Shown here piece by piece: positions 40,421-49,177 of a stretch of 64,000 nucleotides of DNA. Under the pieces are notes generated by a model. It was given only the letters and a program-made list of their open reading frames with translations. It did no database searches and was not told where the DNA came from. Position numbers and translations under genes: made by a program. Every line of letters begins with the position of its first letter. Position 1 is the first letter of the stretch. Source of the DNA: Massilia terrae (lineage in GTDB: Bacteria; Pseudomonadota; Gammaproteobacteria; Burkholderiales; Burkholderiaceae_D); contig NZ_JANUGU010000006.1 in NCBI RefSeq assembly GCF_024753145.1, positions 124,001-188,000 on the forward strand, written 5' to 3'.

Positions 40421-41365
40421 ATGTCGAATCACGATCTCGAACTGAACAGCGGCATCGGCCTCGGCATTGACGCCGGCGGCACCCAGACCCGCTGGGCGCT
40501 GGCCGCGCCGGGCGGCTCGATCATCGCGTCCGGCCACGTCGGCGGCCTGTCGGCCCTGCAGATGAGCAATACGGCCGGCCGCGAGGCGGTGCACGCCACC
40601 TTCACCGAACTGGCGCGCGACGTGCTGCGCCACGGCCACCCGGTGCGCGTGCGCGCCGGCCTCACCGGCTTCGGCGGCGACGGCGAACAGCTGCAGCGCT
40701 GGCTGGCCGAACTGCTGCACATGTCGCCGCGCGCCGTCACGCTGTGCAACGACATTGAAATCGCCTACCTCGGCAGCTTCACGCCCGGCGAAGGCTACCT
40801 GGTCTACGCCGGCACCGGCTCGATCGGCGCCTTCATCGACGCGGGCGGCGAATTCCACCGCGCCGGCGGCCGCGGCGTGATGCTGGACGATGGCGGCGGC
40901 GGCTTCTGGATCGCGCGCGAAGCCTTGCGCTGCGTGTGGCGCAACGAAGACGAGCGGCCCGGCTGCTGGCAGGAATCGCCGCTGGCGCGCGCCGTGTTCG
41001 ACTACATCGGCGGTGACGACTGGTCGCTGTCGCGCCAGTTCATCTACGCGCAGGAACGCGGCGAAGTCGGCAAGCTGGCGCTGGCCGTCGCCGCCTCCGC
41101 CGAACAAGATCCGGCCGCCGCGCGTATCCTGGAAGAAGCCGGACGCGAACTCGCGCGCCTGGCCAAGGCCCTCACCAAGCGCTTCGGCCCGCGCCCGGTG
41201 GCGCTGGCCGGCCGCGCGGCCGAGCTGCATCCCTTGATCGCGCAGTCGATGCGCGATGCGCTGCCGTCCGGCACCAGCCTGTCCCTGATGGGCAGCCAGG
41301 GCCATTTCGCCGCCGCGCGCCTGGCCGCCGATCCGCTGCCCAATTCGAAACACCGTCCATCCTGA
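40421..41365 (+). CDS. BadF/BadG-type ATPase, probable N-acetylglucosamine/MurNAc kinase
   Basis: 314 residues, actin-like ATPase fold: GLGIDAGGTQTRWALA (phosphate 1), VTLCNDIEIAYLGSF with catalytic Asp, LVYAGTGSIGAF (phosphate 2) and LDDGGGGFWIAREALR. This subfamily phosphorylates free amino sugars such as GlcNAc or MurNAc (MurK-like). Its product would feed MurQ and the NagA/NagB pathway, neither nag gene being in this window. Follows the DigH-like gene by 42 bases. Confidence 0.86.
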   Translation: MSNHDLELNSGIGLGIDAGGTQTRWALAAPGGSIIASGHVGGLSALQMSNTAGREAVHATFTELARDVLRHGHPVRVRAGLTGFGGDGEQLQRWLAELLHMSPRAVTLCNDIEIAYLGSFTPGEGYLVYAGTGSIGAFIDAGGEFHRAGGRGVMLDDGGGGFWIAREALRCVWRNEDERPGCWQESPLARAVFDYIGGDDWSLSRQFIYAQERGEVGKLALAVAASAEQDPAAARILEEAGRELARLAKALTKRFGPRPVALAGRAAELHPLIAQSMRDALPSGTSLSLMGSQGHFAAARLAADPLPNSKHRPS

Positions 41366-41375
41366 TTGCCGAACG

Positions 41376-42359
41376 ATGAAAACCATACTTGCCGCCTTGC
41401 TTCTTGCCCTGCTCACCGGCTGCGCCACCGGGCCGCGCATCGACCACACCTACAACGCGAAGTCGCAGTCACCGCGCGTCAAGTTCATCGTGCTGCACTA
41501 CACGGTGACCGACAAGGCAGCTTCGATCCGCGCCCTGACCCAGCAGGCGGTGAGCGCGCACTACCTCGTGACCGATGACCCGCAGACCGTCATCTACGGC
41601 CTGGTGCCGGAGACCGAAATGGCCTGGCATGCCGGCGTGTCGAGCTGGAAGGGCTACACCAACCTGAACACCAGCTCGGTCGGCATCGAGATCGTCAACC
41701 CGGGCTGGACCGCGACGCCGGACGGCGGCCGCCAGTACTATCCCTTCCCGCAATACCAGATCGATACGCTGATCCCGCTGGTCAAGGACATCGCCACGCG
41801 CTACCACGTGCCGCCGGAAAACGTGATCGGCCACAGCGACATCGCGCCGGGCCGCAAGCAGGATCCGGGCCCGCTGTTCCCGTGGAAGCAGCTGGCCGCC
41901 GCCGGCGTCGCCCTGTGGCCGGACGAGAACCGCGTCGTCGCCGTGCGCCCGGTGTTTGACACCCAGCTGCCGGACATCACCTGGTTCCAGCGCAAGCTGG
42001 CCGCCTTCGGCTACGGCGTGAAGGAAACTTGCCTGTTCGACCAGCAGACCAAGGATGTGCTGTCGGCCTTCCAGTCGCACTTCCGCCAATCCAATATCGA
42101 CGGCAACCCGGATGCCGAGACTGCGTCGCGGCTGGAAGTGCTGACCACGCCGGCAACGGCGCCGCTGCCGGTGGTGCAGCCGTCGGTGCCGACGCCGAAC
42201 GCGATGTGCGCCTGCCCGGTCAGCTTCCCGGCGCCGGCGGTACCGGCCGCGCCAGCGGCACCCGCCGCACCGGCAGCGCCCGCGGTCGAACCGATCCCGG
42301 CGGCGCCGCTTGCCCAGCCTGCAACACCTGTGGCGCCGGTGCCTCCGGTGCAGCAGTGA
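41376..42359 (+). CDS. N-acetylmuramoyl-L-alanine amidase, AmiD-like lipoprotein
   Basis: 327 residues. Lipobox LLTGC gives Cys16. Amidase_2 domain with zinc ligand His41 (FIVLHYT), AWHAGVSSWKG, SVGIEIVNPGW and VIGHSDIAPGRKQDPGPLFPW carrying the other ligands. A putative peptidoglycan-binding segment follows (FQRKLAAFGYGV), then a disordered C terminus of repeated AAPAAPAAP and Pro-rich blocks. Removes stem peptides from MurNAc or anhydroMurNAc at the outer membrane. Ten bases after the kinase gene. Confidence 0.92.
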   Translation: MKTILAALLLALLTGCATGPRIDHTYNAKSQSPRVKFIVLHYTVTDKAASIRALTQQAVSAHYLVTDDPQTVIYGLVPETEMAWHAGVSSWKGYTNLNTSSVGIEIVNPGWTATPDGGRQYYPFPQYQIDTLIPLVKDIATRYHVPPENVIGHSDIAPGRKQDPGPLFPWKQLAAAGVALWPDENRVVAVRPVFDTQLPDITWFQRKLAAFGYGVKETCLFDQQTKDVLSAFQSHFRQSNIDGNPDAETASRLEVLTTPATAPLPVVQPSVPTPNAMCACPVSFPAPAVPAAPAAPAAPAAPAVEPIPAAPLAQPATPVAPVPPVQQ

Positions 42360-42441
42360 GTTATAGCTCGGCAGCAAGTTTGACTGTATCCTTTCAACAG
42401 TCCGCGCCTGCCGCGGATTGTTTACATTGAAGGACCACGCG

Positions 42442-43347
42442 ATGCGCCTGCGCCATATCGAAGTTTTCCACGCCATCATGCAGGTTGGCACTATCAGCGG
42501 AGCCGCCCAGGTCCTGCATATTTCGCAACCTGCCGTCACCAAGGTGCTGCAACACGCCGAGTTGCAGCTGGGCATGCCGCTGTTCGAACGCGTGCGCGGC
42601 AAGCTGTATCCGAAGCCGGAAGCGCACCGCCTGTTCGTCGAAACCGAAAAGCTGAACCGCGACCTGCAAGGCATCCGCCGCCTCGCCGCCAGCCTCAAGA
42701 GCCGTGCGGTCGAGACCGTGCGCCTGGTGTCGACCCCGACGGTGGCGATCAGCGTGCTGCCCACCGCCATGACCAGCTGGCGCCGCGATTTCCCCGACAC
42801 CCGCTGCGAACTGTCGACCCACCACACGAGCGAAATCGTCAACACCCTGCGCCTGGGCGAAGCCGATCTCGCGCTGTCGCTGCAGGACCCGCGCCATCCC
42901 GGCATCGTGGCCGAGCCGATCGCGCAGGGCATGCTGACGGTGATGGCACCGGCCGGCACCTGGAGCGAAAGCCAGCTGAGCAAACCGATCTCGCCGCAGG
43001 AACTGAGTGGCGAGCTGATCGGCCTGGCCGACCGCGACCCGCTCGGCGAAATGGTGGTGGCGGCGTGCGAGGCGCAAGACGTGCAGCCGGTGTTCCACAC
43101 CGTGGTGCAGACCTACCAGATCGCCCGTTCGCTGGTCGAAGCCGGCGCCGGCACCGCCGTGCTCGACCCGTTCACCGCCGCCTCCGCCGCGCCGGAACAG
43201 GTGCAGTGCCGCGTGTGGGAACCGGCGCTGCCGGTCCAGCTGTACCTGCTTACCGCCAGCCACGCCCCGCTGTCGCACGGCGCGCGCGAACTGGCCAACT
43301 GTATCGGCGCGGCCGCCCGCGCCCTGCTCGACAAGGGAAGTACATGA
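42442..43347 (+). CDS. LysR-family transcriptional regulator
   Basis: 301 residues from ATG 42442, with GAAGGA 7 bases before. N-terminal helix-turn-helix (MRLRHIEVFHAIMQVGTISG, ISQPAVTKVLQHAE), then an LTTR effector-binding domain (VRLVSTPTVAISVLP, LRLGEADLALSLQDP). Its stop overlaps the ATG of the DdpX-like gene, so the regulator and dipeptidase are translated together. Effector may be a D-amino acid or muropeptide, by context only. Confidence 0.9.
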   Translation: MRLRHIEVFHAIMQVGTISGAAQVLHISQPAVTKVLQHAELQLGMPLFERVRGKLYPKPEAHRLFVETEKLNRDLQGIRRLAASLKSRAVETVRLVSTPTVAISVLPTAMTSWRRDFPDTRCELSTHHTSEIVNTLRLGEADLALSLQDPRHPGIVAEPIAQGMLTVMAPAGTWSESQLSKPISPQELSGELIGLADRDPLGEMVVAACEAQDVQPVFHTVVQTYQIARSLVEAGAGTAVLDPFTAASAAPEQVQCRVWEPALPVQLYLLTASHAPLSHGARELANCIGAAARALLDKGST

Positions 43348-43955
43348 TGCTCACCGTCGCCAGCGAAGAGATCGCCGGCAGCGCCGAATTCCGCCACCTG
43401 CACAGCATCGACGGCATCGCCATCGACCTGCGCTACGCCACCCCCAACAATTTCGTCGGCCGCGACCTGTACTCGCCCTTCGACTGCGCCTGGCTGCACG
43501 TGCAGGCCGCACAGGCGCTGGAGAAAGTGGTGGCGTGGCTGCGCGCCGAGCGTCCCGGCTGCACGCCGCTGGTGCTGGACGCGCTGCGTCCGCAGCGGGT
43601 GCAGGAACAGCTGTGGGCGGCGTTGGAAGGCACCGACCTGCAGATGTACCTGGCCAATCCGGCGCGCGGCTCGATTCATTCCTACGGCATGGCGCTCGAC
43701 ATCACCATCCTCGACGAGCAGGGCCGCGAACTCGACATGGGCACCGGCTTCGACGACATGACCGAGCTGTCCCATCCGCGCCTCGAAGACGGCTTCCTTG
43801 CCGAGGGCAAGCTGACGGCACGGCAAGTGGCGAACCGCCGCCTGTTGCGCACGGCCATGAACCAGGCCGGATTCGTCGGCATCAACACCGAGTGGTGGCA
43901 CTTCGATTGCGGCGATCGCGAACTGGTCCGCCGTACCTTCCGCCGCGTACTGTAG
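43344..43955 (+). CDS. D-alanyl-D-alanine dipeptidase, VanX/DdpX family
   Basis: 203 residues. Zinc motifs of M15D: SIHSYGMALDITI (SxHxxGxAxD) and EWWHFD with the catalytic base Glu and third ligand His. The Arg of the family is in LDALRPQRVQEQLW. DdpX-type enzymes hydrolyse cytoplasmic D-Ala-D-Ala for nutrition. The D-Ala product would be used by DadA (31692). Start ATG 43344 overlaps the LysR stop; a second ATG at 43347 is equally placed after AAGGGA. Confidence 0.93.
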   Translation: MMLTVASEEIAGSAEFRHLHSIDGIAIDLRYATPNNFVGRDLYSPFDCAWLHVQAAQALEKVVAWLRAERPGCTPLVLDALRPQRVQEQLWAALEGTDLQMYLANPARGSIHSYGMALDITILDEQGRELDMGTGFDDMTELSHPRLEDGFLAEGKLTARQVANRRLLRTAMNQAGFVGINTEWWHFDCGDRELVRRTFRRVL

Positions 43956-44140
43956 CGACGCGGCATCGCCTGCCGCCCAAGCTGTCGCGCGCGCGCACAT
44001 CGCTCGCGCACGCTTGAGCATTGTCAGTCTTCGGTTGATACGTATCGGGAAAATCGGTGCGTACTGCCGAGAGGTTGACGCCCCGCGCACTCCTCTCGCA
44101 CAGCAATGGTCTCCCCATTCCACAACAAGAGAGGTGCGTG

Positions 44141-45073
44141 ATGAAAAGCTCGATGATGGCGCTCGCCGTGGGCGTCGCACTGGCAGGCTGCAGCACTGGC
44201 GACGGCAATATCTTCGCGTCGCGGGACAAGACGGTGGAGTACTACCGCGTGTTCGACATCAAGGCCGATCCCGCCAATCCGGCGGTGGTCAAGGCCGCCA
44301 GCGAAGGCATCAGCCGGCACATCGCTGACGCCACGCTGGCCACGCCGTCCGTCGGCGGCGACCTGCAGGAGCAGCCTGGCCGCTTCAAGCTGGCCGATCC
44401 GGGCTCCACCGCGCCGGGCGCCGCCGCGCGCGGGCCGAACTGCGAAGGCGCCACCTGGACCGCCAGGGCCACGCCGCAGGTCAGCGGTGGCGACAACATG
44501 AACATGATCGCCTGCCTGTTCCCGTACAAAAACGGCTACCACCTCGACATGTATGCCGTGTTCACCGAGAAGGAGGGCGGCTGGCTGGAGTGGCCGCGCC
44601 GCGTCACGGGACGGTTGATGGGCACGCCGGAGAAATGGACTGACCAGACCATGGTCGACGTGGTGCGCTCGATTCGCGACTCGACCGGCGCGCAGGTGGC
44701 GCTGGTGGAGGCCAAGCCGGCGCTGGCCGGCGAGCCCTGGCTGCAGTTCGGACCGGGCACGGCGGCGCCGGCCAGCGGCAGCACGGGCACTCCGGGGGCG
44801 GCGGGCAGCGCGACGAAAGTGAACAGCCCAAGTGGCGCCTCGGGCGCCGTGGCCAGCACCGCGGCCACGCCGGTGGCCAATCCCGCCAGCAGCATCGCGC
44901 CCTTGACGCCGCAGCCGGCGCCGGCATCAACGGCCGCGGCGATGCCGATGCCTGCGACGCCGGTAGCCGCGCCGGCGCCAGCGCCGGCGGCCAGCGAAGC
45001 GCGCAGCGCGGCATCGACAACGGTCGCTACCGACGACACTGCAAGCAAGGTCGACAAGACCGACGTCAAGTAG
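44141..45073 (+). CDS. Hypothetical lipoprotein with Ala/Pro-rich C terminus
   Basis: 310 residues from ATG 44141, preceded by AGAGAGG. Lipobox VALAGC gives Cys17. A globular part of about 190 residues (VEYYRVFDIKADPANPAVV, NMIACLFPYKNGYHLDMYAVF) is followed by about 100 residues of low-complexity Ala/Pro/Ser (TPVAAPAPAPAASEAR). Betaproteobacteria carry such unstudied lipoproteins; no function is assigned. Confidence 0.75.
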   Translation: MKSSMMALAVGVALAGCSTGDGNIFASRDKTVEYYRVFDIKADPANPAVVKAASEGISRHIADATLATPSVGGDLQEQPGRFKLADPGSTAPGAAARGPNCEGATWTARATPQVSGGDNMNMIACLFPYKNGYHLDMYAVFTEKEGGWLEWPRRVTGRLMGTPEKWTDQTMVDVVRSIRDSTGAQVALVEAKPALAGEPWLQFGPGTAAPASGSTGTPGAAGSATKVNSPSGASGAVASTAATPVANPASSIAPLTPQPAPASTAAAMPMPATPVAAPAPAPAASEARSAASTTVATDDTASKVDKTDVK

Positions 45074-45169
45074 CGCAGGCCGCGCACGCGAAGCATCCGC
45101 GCCACGCCGTCGATTGCTTTAGAATCGCATGAGCTTGCCTCCGATTGATGAGGCAGGCTTGTTGACGGC

Positions 45170-46039
45170 GTGGCGAAGAAGATGATCCAGACAATCAGCA
45201 GTGCAGGGCGCGGCGAACATAACGAAGACCTGATCGCAACTTTCGAAGGGGAGGGACTGACCGACCTGGTGATCCTGGACGGTGCGACATCGCTTGCGGA
45301 CGAGGACTATGTCGACCTCGAGGCAGGCGACGTGGTGTGGTTCGTGCGTGCGTTCGCGCTGGCGCTTGGCACAGCGATCGCGGCTGACCGCTCGCAGGCG
45401 GACACGGTCGTCCGCGCCGTCGAGCAGGTGCGCACCGAATACGACCGGCGTAGCGGCGACAGCACGGTGCCGCCGTACGCATTGCCGATCGCGGCGCTGA
45501 CCTGGGTGCGCATCTGGCACGAAGGCGGGCGGAACATGCTGCAGCTGTGGTGCCTGGGCGACTGCAAGACCCTGCTGCGCCTGCCGGACGGGCGCGTGGT
45601 GGACCCCGATCCCTACGTCAACCCCTTCGAAGCGGAGCTGCACCAGCGCGTGCGGGAGCTGGCCGGCCGCGATGATGACGACCCGGCCACGAGGTTGCTG
45701 CGGCTGCTGCCGGTGCTGCGCGAGCGACGTGCGTCCCAGAACCTGTCGCACGTGCCTGGTTCGCTGTGCCTGTTTCCGCGCGGGCCGTTCGATGCGCGCG
45801 CCTACAGCGTCGAGGTGGAGCCGGGCACGATGCTATTGATGATGACGGATGGCTTCTACCGGCTGGTCGATCCGTACGGGCTGTACGACGATGCGGCGCT
45901 GGCCGACGCCTGCGATGCGCGCGGACTCGAAGCGATGATGGCCGAACTGCGCGCCTACGAAAAAAGCGGCGCCGCGACCGTTTCCATCAAGCGCGCGGAT
46001 GATGCTTCAGCAATTGCCTGGCTCGCAAAACAACCCTAG
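45170..46039 (+). CDS. PP2C-like (PPM) serine/threonine phosphatase domain protein
   Basis: 289 residues from GTG 45170 (ATG 45182 is an alternative). Contains SSAGRGEHNEDL, LVILDGATSL and LLMMTDGFYRLV, which correspond to PPM motifs I, II and VIII carrying metal-binding aspartates. Central part CLGDCKTLLRLPDGRV matches the G-GDS-region in altered form. No kinase or regulatory partner is next to it. Substrate is unknown. Confidence 0.7.
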   Translation: MAKKMIQTISSAGRGEHNEDLIATFEGEGLTDLVILDGATSLADEDYVDLEAGDVVWFVRAFALALGTAIAADRSQADTVVRAVEQVRTEYDRRSGDSTVPPYALPIAALTWVRIWHEGGRNMLQLWCLGDCKTLLRLPDGRVVDPDPYVNPFEAELHQRVRELAGRDDDDPATRLLRLLPVLRERRASQNLSHVPGSLCLFPRGPFDARAYSVEVEPGTMLLMMTDGFYRLVDPYGLYDDAALADACDARGLEAMMAELRAYEKSGAATVSIKRADDASAIAWLAKQP

Positions 46040-46117
46040 CAGCTCATTTGCACCTCAACCATCACGCCTGCGCCGGGATGGCGATTCATACTGCACTGGT
46101 GGACGAAACTGCTGCGC

Positions 46118-47629
46118 TCACTTTGCGACTTGTTGATTTCCCGTCTGTGCCGGCTGACTCCCCGCCACCGGCTGCTGCACCGGCCCTCCGGACCGCGCCA
46201 CCCAATCCACCAGCGCATCCAGCACCGCCCGTCCCTTGCCGTGCGCCACCAGATCGGTGTTCACCATCCCCACCACCACGCACAGCTTGCCATTCGCATC
46301 CGGCACATAGCCTGCCAGCGCCGCCACATCATGCAGGCTGCCGGTCTTCAAGCGTGCCCGGCTCGCCGCCGGACTGTCCTTGAGACGCTTGCGCATGGTC
46401 CCGTCAACCGCGACGATCGGCAGGCTGGACTGGAACTCCGGCGCCCAGTTGCTCGACAGCCCGGCTTCCAGGATGCCGCCCATCTGCCGCGGCGTGATCC
46501 GTTCGATGCGCGACAGTCCCGAGCCGTTCTCCAGCACCAGCCCCGTATCGTCGATCTGATGCGCGCGCATCCAGCCGCGCACTGCCTGGTCCGAGCGCAC
46601 GAAGGTGGTCTGCTGCACCGCTGGCAGCGGATGGCTGCCCAGCACCGGATCGCTCTCCAGGCTGCCCAGGCTCAGGAACACGGTGCGCGCCAGCGTATTG
46701 TCCGACGGCTTGTTAATGTCACGCACCAGCTCCGGCAAGGAACGCGAAACGTGCGAAGCCAGCAGCGCCGCATCGGCTGGCGTATGGCCTTCCACCGTCT
46801 GCCCGCTGATGGTGCCGCCCAGCTGCTTCCACTTCAGCCGCAGCAGGCGGTCCAGATAATCATTCCGGTCGACCACGTTGATGCTGTTACTGGCGATGCA
46901 GTTGCGCGGGAAAGTCCCGTGCAGTACCACCTTGATGCGCCCGGCCTTGTCGGTCAGCGCCTCCGGCAATTTCCAGCCGTCCTCCCATTTCGCGCAGTCA
47001 CCGTCGATCAGCCGCATGTCCGAGGTGATCGACACCCGGTCCAGCGCCGGCTGCATCTCCAGCTTCAGCTTCTTGCCGCTCGAGCGCATGTCGATCTGCA
47101 GCATGTTCTTGTTGATGAGCAACGCGTCCGGGATCACGTTGTAATACGCCTCCGGCGATTCGTCGAACGGAGCGAGCCCGATGTCGCTGCGCGCCGGATT
47201 GAACAGCTCGCGGTCGAACACGATGTCGCCCGCGATCTTGCGGATGCCCTGGTAGCGCAGCGCGCGCAGCAGGTTCTCCAGCGCCTCGCCCGACAAGTCC
47301 ATGTCGGCGCCGCCGCGCACAATCAGGTCGCCCTTGAGCACGCCATTCTTGACTTCGCCGCTGCTGCGCAGCTCGGTACGGCCGCGGAACACCGGCCCCA
47401 GCTGCTCCAGCCCGACCATCGTGGTCACCACCTTCATCGTCGAGGCCGGCGCCATCGCCTGGTTCGCGTTGTGCGCCACCACGACCTCGTTCCCGCGCAG
47501 CACCAGCATGCCGACCGCATCGGCGGGAATGCCGTTGGCGGCGAGCGCCTGGTTGAGCGTATCGGGCAGCTGGGCGTAGGCGGGCAGCGAGGCGAGCAGG
47601 GCGGCGGCGAGGGCGAGGCGGCGGAGCAT
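46118..47629 (-). CDS. dacB: D-alanyl-D-alanine carboxypeptidase/endopeptidase DacB (PBP4 family)
   Basis: 503 residues from ATG 47629, with AAGGA upstream. Signal peptide ends PAYAQ. Peptidase S13 motifs: ASTMK (SxxK) at about residue 64, SDN (SxN) in INKPSDNTLARTV, and KTG in ARLKTGSLHD. A periplasmic DD-carboxypeptidase/endopeptidase that trims stem peptides. The neighbouring SpmA/B-like gene upstream has a nine-base gap. Confidence 0.94.
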   Translation of the reverse strand: MLRRLALAAALLASLPAYAQLPDTLNQALAANGIPADAVGMLVLRGNEVVVAHNANQAMAPASTMKVVTTMVGLEQLGPVFRGRTELRSSGEVKNGVLKGDLIVRGGADMDLSGEALENLLRALRYQGIRKIAGDIVFDRELFNPARSDIGLAPFDESPEAYYNVIPDALLINKNMLQIDMRSSGKKLKLEMQPALDRVSITSDMRLIDGDCAKWEDGWKLPEALTDKAGRIKVVLHGTFPRNCIASNSINVVDRNDYLDRLLRLKWKQLGGTISGQTVEGHTPADAALLASHVSRSLPELVRDINKPSDNTLARTVFLSLGSLESDPVLGSHPLPAVQQTTFVRSDQAVRGWMRAHQIDDTGLVLENGSGLSRIERITPRQMGGILEAGLSSNWAPEFQSSLPIVAVDGTMRKRLKDSPAASRARLKTGSLHDVAALAGYVPDANGKLCVVVGMVNTDLVAHGKGRAVLDALVDWVARSGGPVQQPVAGSQPAQTGNQQVAK

Positions 47630-47638
47630 GGGCAATCC

Positions 47639-48877
47639 TTAACCGAAGAAGAGATAAGCGACACCGATGGCGCCGACGATGCCGGCGAAGTCGGCGATGA
47701 GGCCGGCGGAAATCGCGTAGCGCGCCCGCTTGATGCCGACCGAACCGAAGTACAGCGCGACGATGTAGAACGTCGTGTCGGTCGAGCCCTGGAAGATGCA
47801 GGCCAGGCGGCCGACGAAGGAATCCGGGCCGTAGGTCTTCATGGCGTCGATCATCATGGCGCGCGAGCCGCTGCCGGACAGCGGCTTCATCAGCGCGGTC
47901 GGCAGCGCCGGGGTGAAATCGGTGGGCAAGCCGAGCTGGTGCAACACCCAGTCGAAGCCGCTGACGATAAAGCCCAGCACGCCCGAATTGCGGATCACCG
48001 AGATCGCCACCAGCATGCCGACCAGGTAGGGAATGATCGTGATCGACGTCTGGATGCCGCCCTTCGCGCCTTCGATGAAGGTCTCGTAGACATTGACCTT
48101 CTTGCGCAGCGCGCCGCCGATGAAGGACACGATGATCAGCAGCAGGATCAGGTTGCTGGCCACGCGCGAGCCGAGCTCGATCTCGGGCTTGGTCAGGAAG
48201 TTGGTCATGTACCAGACCAGCAAGCCGATCGCCGTCGTGATGCCGCCCAGCCAGCCGATGACCACGCGGTCGAACAGGTTGATGCGCTGGCGGATGGATA
48301 CCGCGATGATGCCCGCCAGCGCAGAAATGAAGGTGCCGATCATGCACGGGATGAAGATATCCGACGGGTCCTTCGCGCCGAGAATCGCGCGCTGCGCCAT
48401 GATGGCCAGCGGAATCAGGGTCAGGCCCGAGGTGTGCAGCACCAGGAACATGATCTGCGGATTGCTCGCTTCTTCCTTGTTCGGGTTCAGCGTCTGCAGG
48501 CTCTCCATCGCCTTCAGGCCGAAGGGCGTGGCCGCATTGTCCAGGCCCAGCAGGTTGGCGGAAAAGTTCATCACCATGTGGCCGGTAGCCGGATGGTCGC
48601 GCGGCACCTCCGGGAAGATGCGCGAGAAGAAGGGCGAGATGATGCGCGCCAGGAAGCCGACGGCGCCGGCCTTTTCACCCACGTTCATCAGGCCCAGCCA
48701 CAGGGTCATCACGCCGGCCAGCGGCAGTGCGATGTCCATCACGGCCAGCTTCGCGGAATCGAAAGTGCCGTCGATCATCTTCTTGAAGATCTCGGTGTCG
48801 CCGAGGAACAGCCACTGCGCGAATGCCGCGATGAAGCCGACGAGGAAGAAACCGGACCAGATGTAATTTAATGCCAT
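47639..48877 (-). CDS. Nucleoside-recognition (Gate) domain membrane protein, SpmA-SpmB fusion type
   Basis: 412 residues from ATG 48877. Two Gate domains: the first around LGLDNAATPFGLKAMESLQ (SpmA-like), the second around IPYLVGMLVAISVIRNSG and LPTALMKPLSGSGSRAMMID (SpmB-like). Ten or so membrane spans. In Bacillus SpmA/SpmB affect spore core dehydration; fused versions in non-spore-formers have no established role. The frame runs further upstream but there it only translates a repeat. Confidence 0.85.
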   Translation of the reverse strand: MALNYIWSGFFLVGFIAAFAQWLFLGDTEIFKKMIDGTFDSAKLAVMDIALPLAGVMTLWLGLMNVGEKAGAVGFLARIISPFFSRIFPEVPRDHPATGHMVMNFSANLLGLDNAATPFGLKAMESLQTLNPNKEEASNPQIMFLVLHTSGLTLIPLAIMAQRAILGAKDPSDIFIPCMIGTFISALAGIIAVSIRQRINLFDRVVIGWLGGITTAIGLLVWYMTNFLTKPEIELGSRVASNLILLLIIVSFIGGALRKKVNVYETFIEGAKGGIQTSITIIPYLVGMLVAISVIRNSGVLGFIVSGFDWVLHQLGLPTDFTPALPTALMKPLSGSGSRAMMIDAMKTYGPDSFVGRLACIFQGSTDTTFYIVALYFGSVGIKRARYAISAGLIADFAGIVGAIGVAYLFFG

Positions 48878-48919
48878 GTAATCTGCTATCGCTTGTGAAG
48901 ACGGAGCGGCTGTGCCACG

Positions 48920-49002
48920 GAATGGGATTCCCGCGTGCGCGGGAATGACGATGGCTATTCTGTAAGCGCGCACGTCGCCCTCGCGAACGCGGGGGTCCCA
49001 TT
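48920..49002. repeat. REP-like repeat, degenerate copy
   Basis: Contains GGGATTCCCGCGTGCGCGGG and then CGCGCACGTCGCCCTCGC and GGGGGTCCCAT, related to the family at 15080 and 55209 but with different arms. Lies in the 300-base gap between the SpmA/B-like gene and the divergent peptide-binding protein; no gene is seen in that gap. Confidence 0.6.
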
Positions 49003-49177
49003 TGAATCTGACTCTTGCCGACCTGCACGATTGTGCAGCGAGAGTATAGGCCCGAAGCATTCTTCAAGGATGAAAGAATGCGCCCACGCCATGCAAAAAA
49101 GTTATGAGCAGCGCCGATAGATTGCCGCTGGCGAAAGCTGCGCATATGATACGCAAGCCTTTTGCGCCGGATTCCCC

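Noticed and set aside
48878-49060. N-terminal extension of the SpmA/B-like protein
   Set aside because: The extra codons translate a REP-like repeat (AHAGIPFRG is a common translation of such repeats). The ATG at 48877 starts the membrane protein directly.
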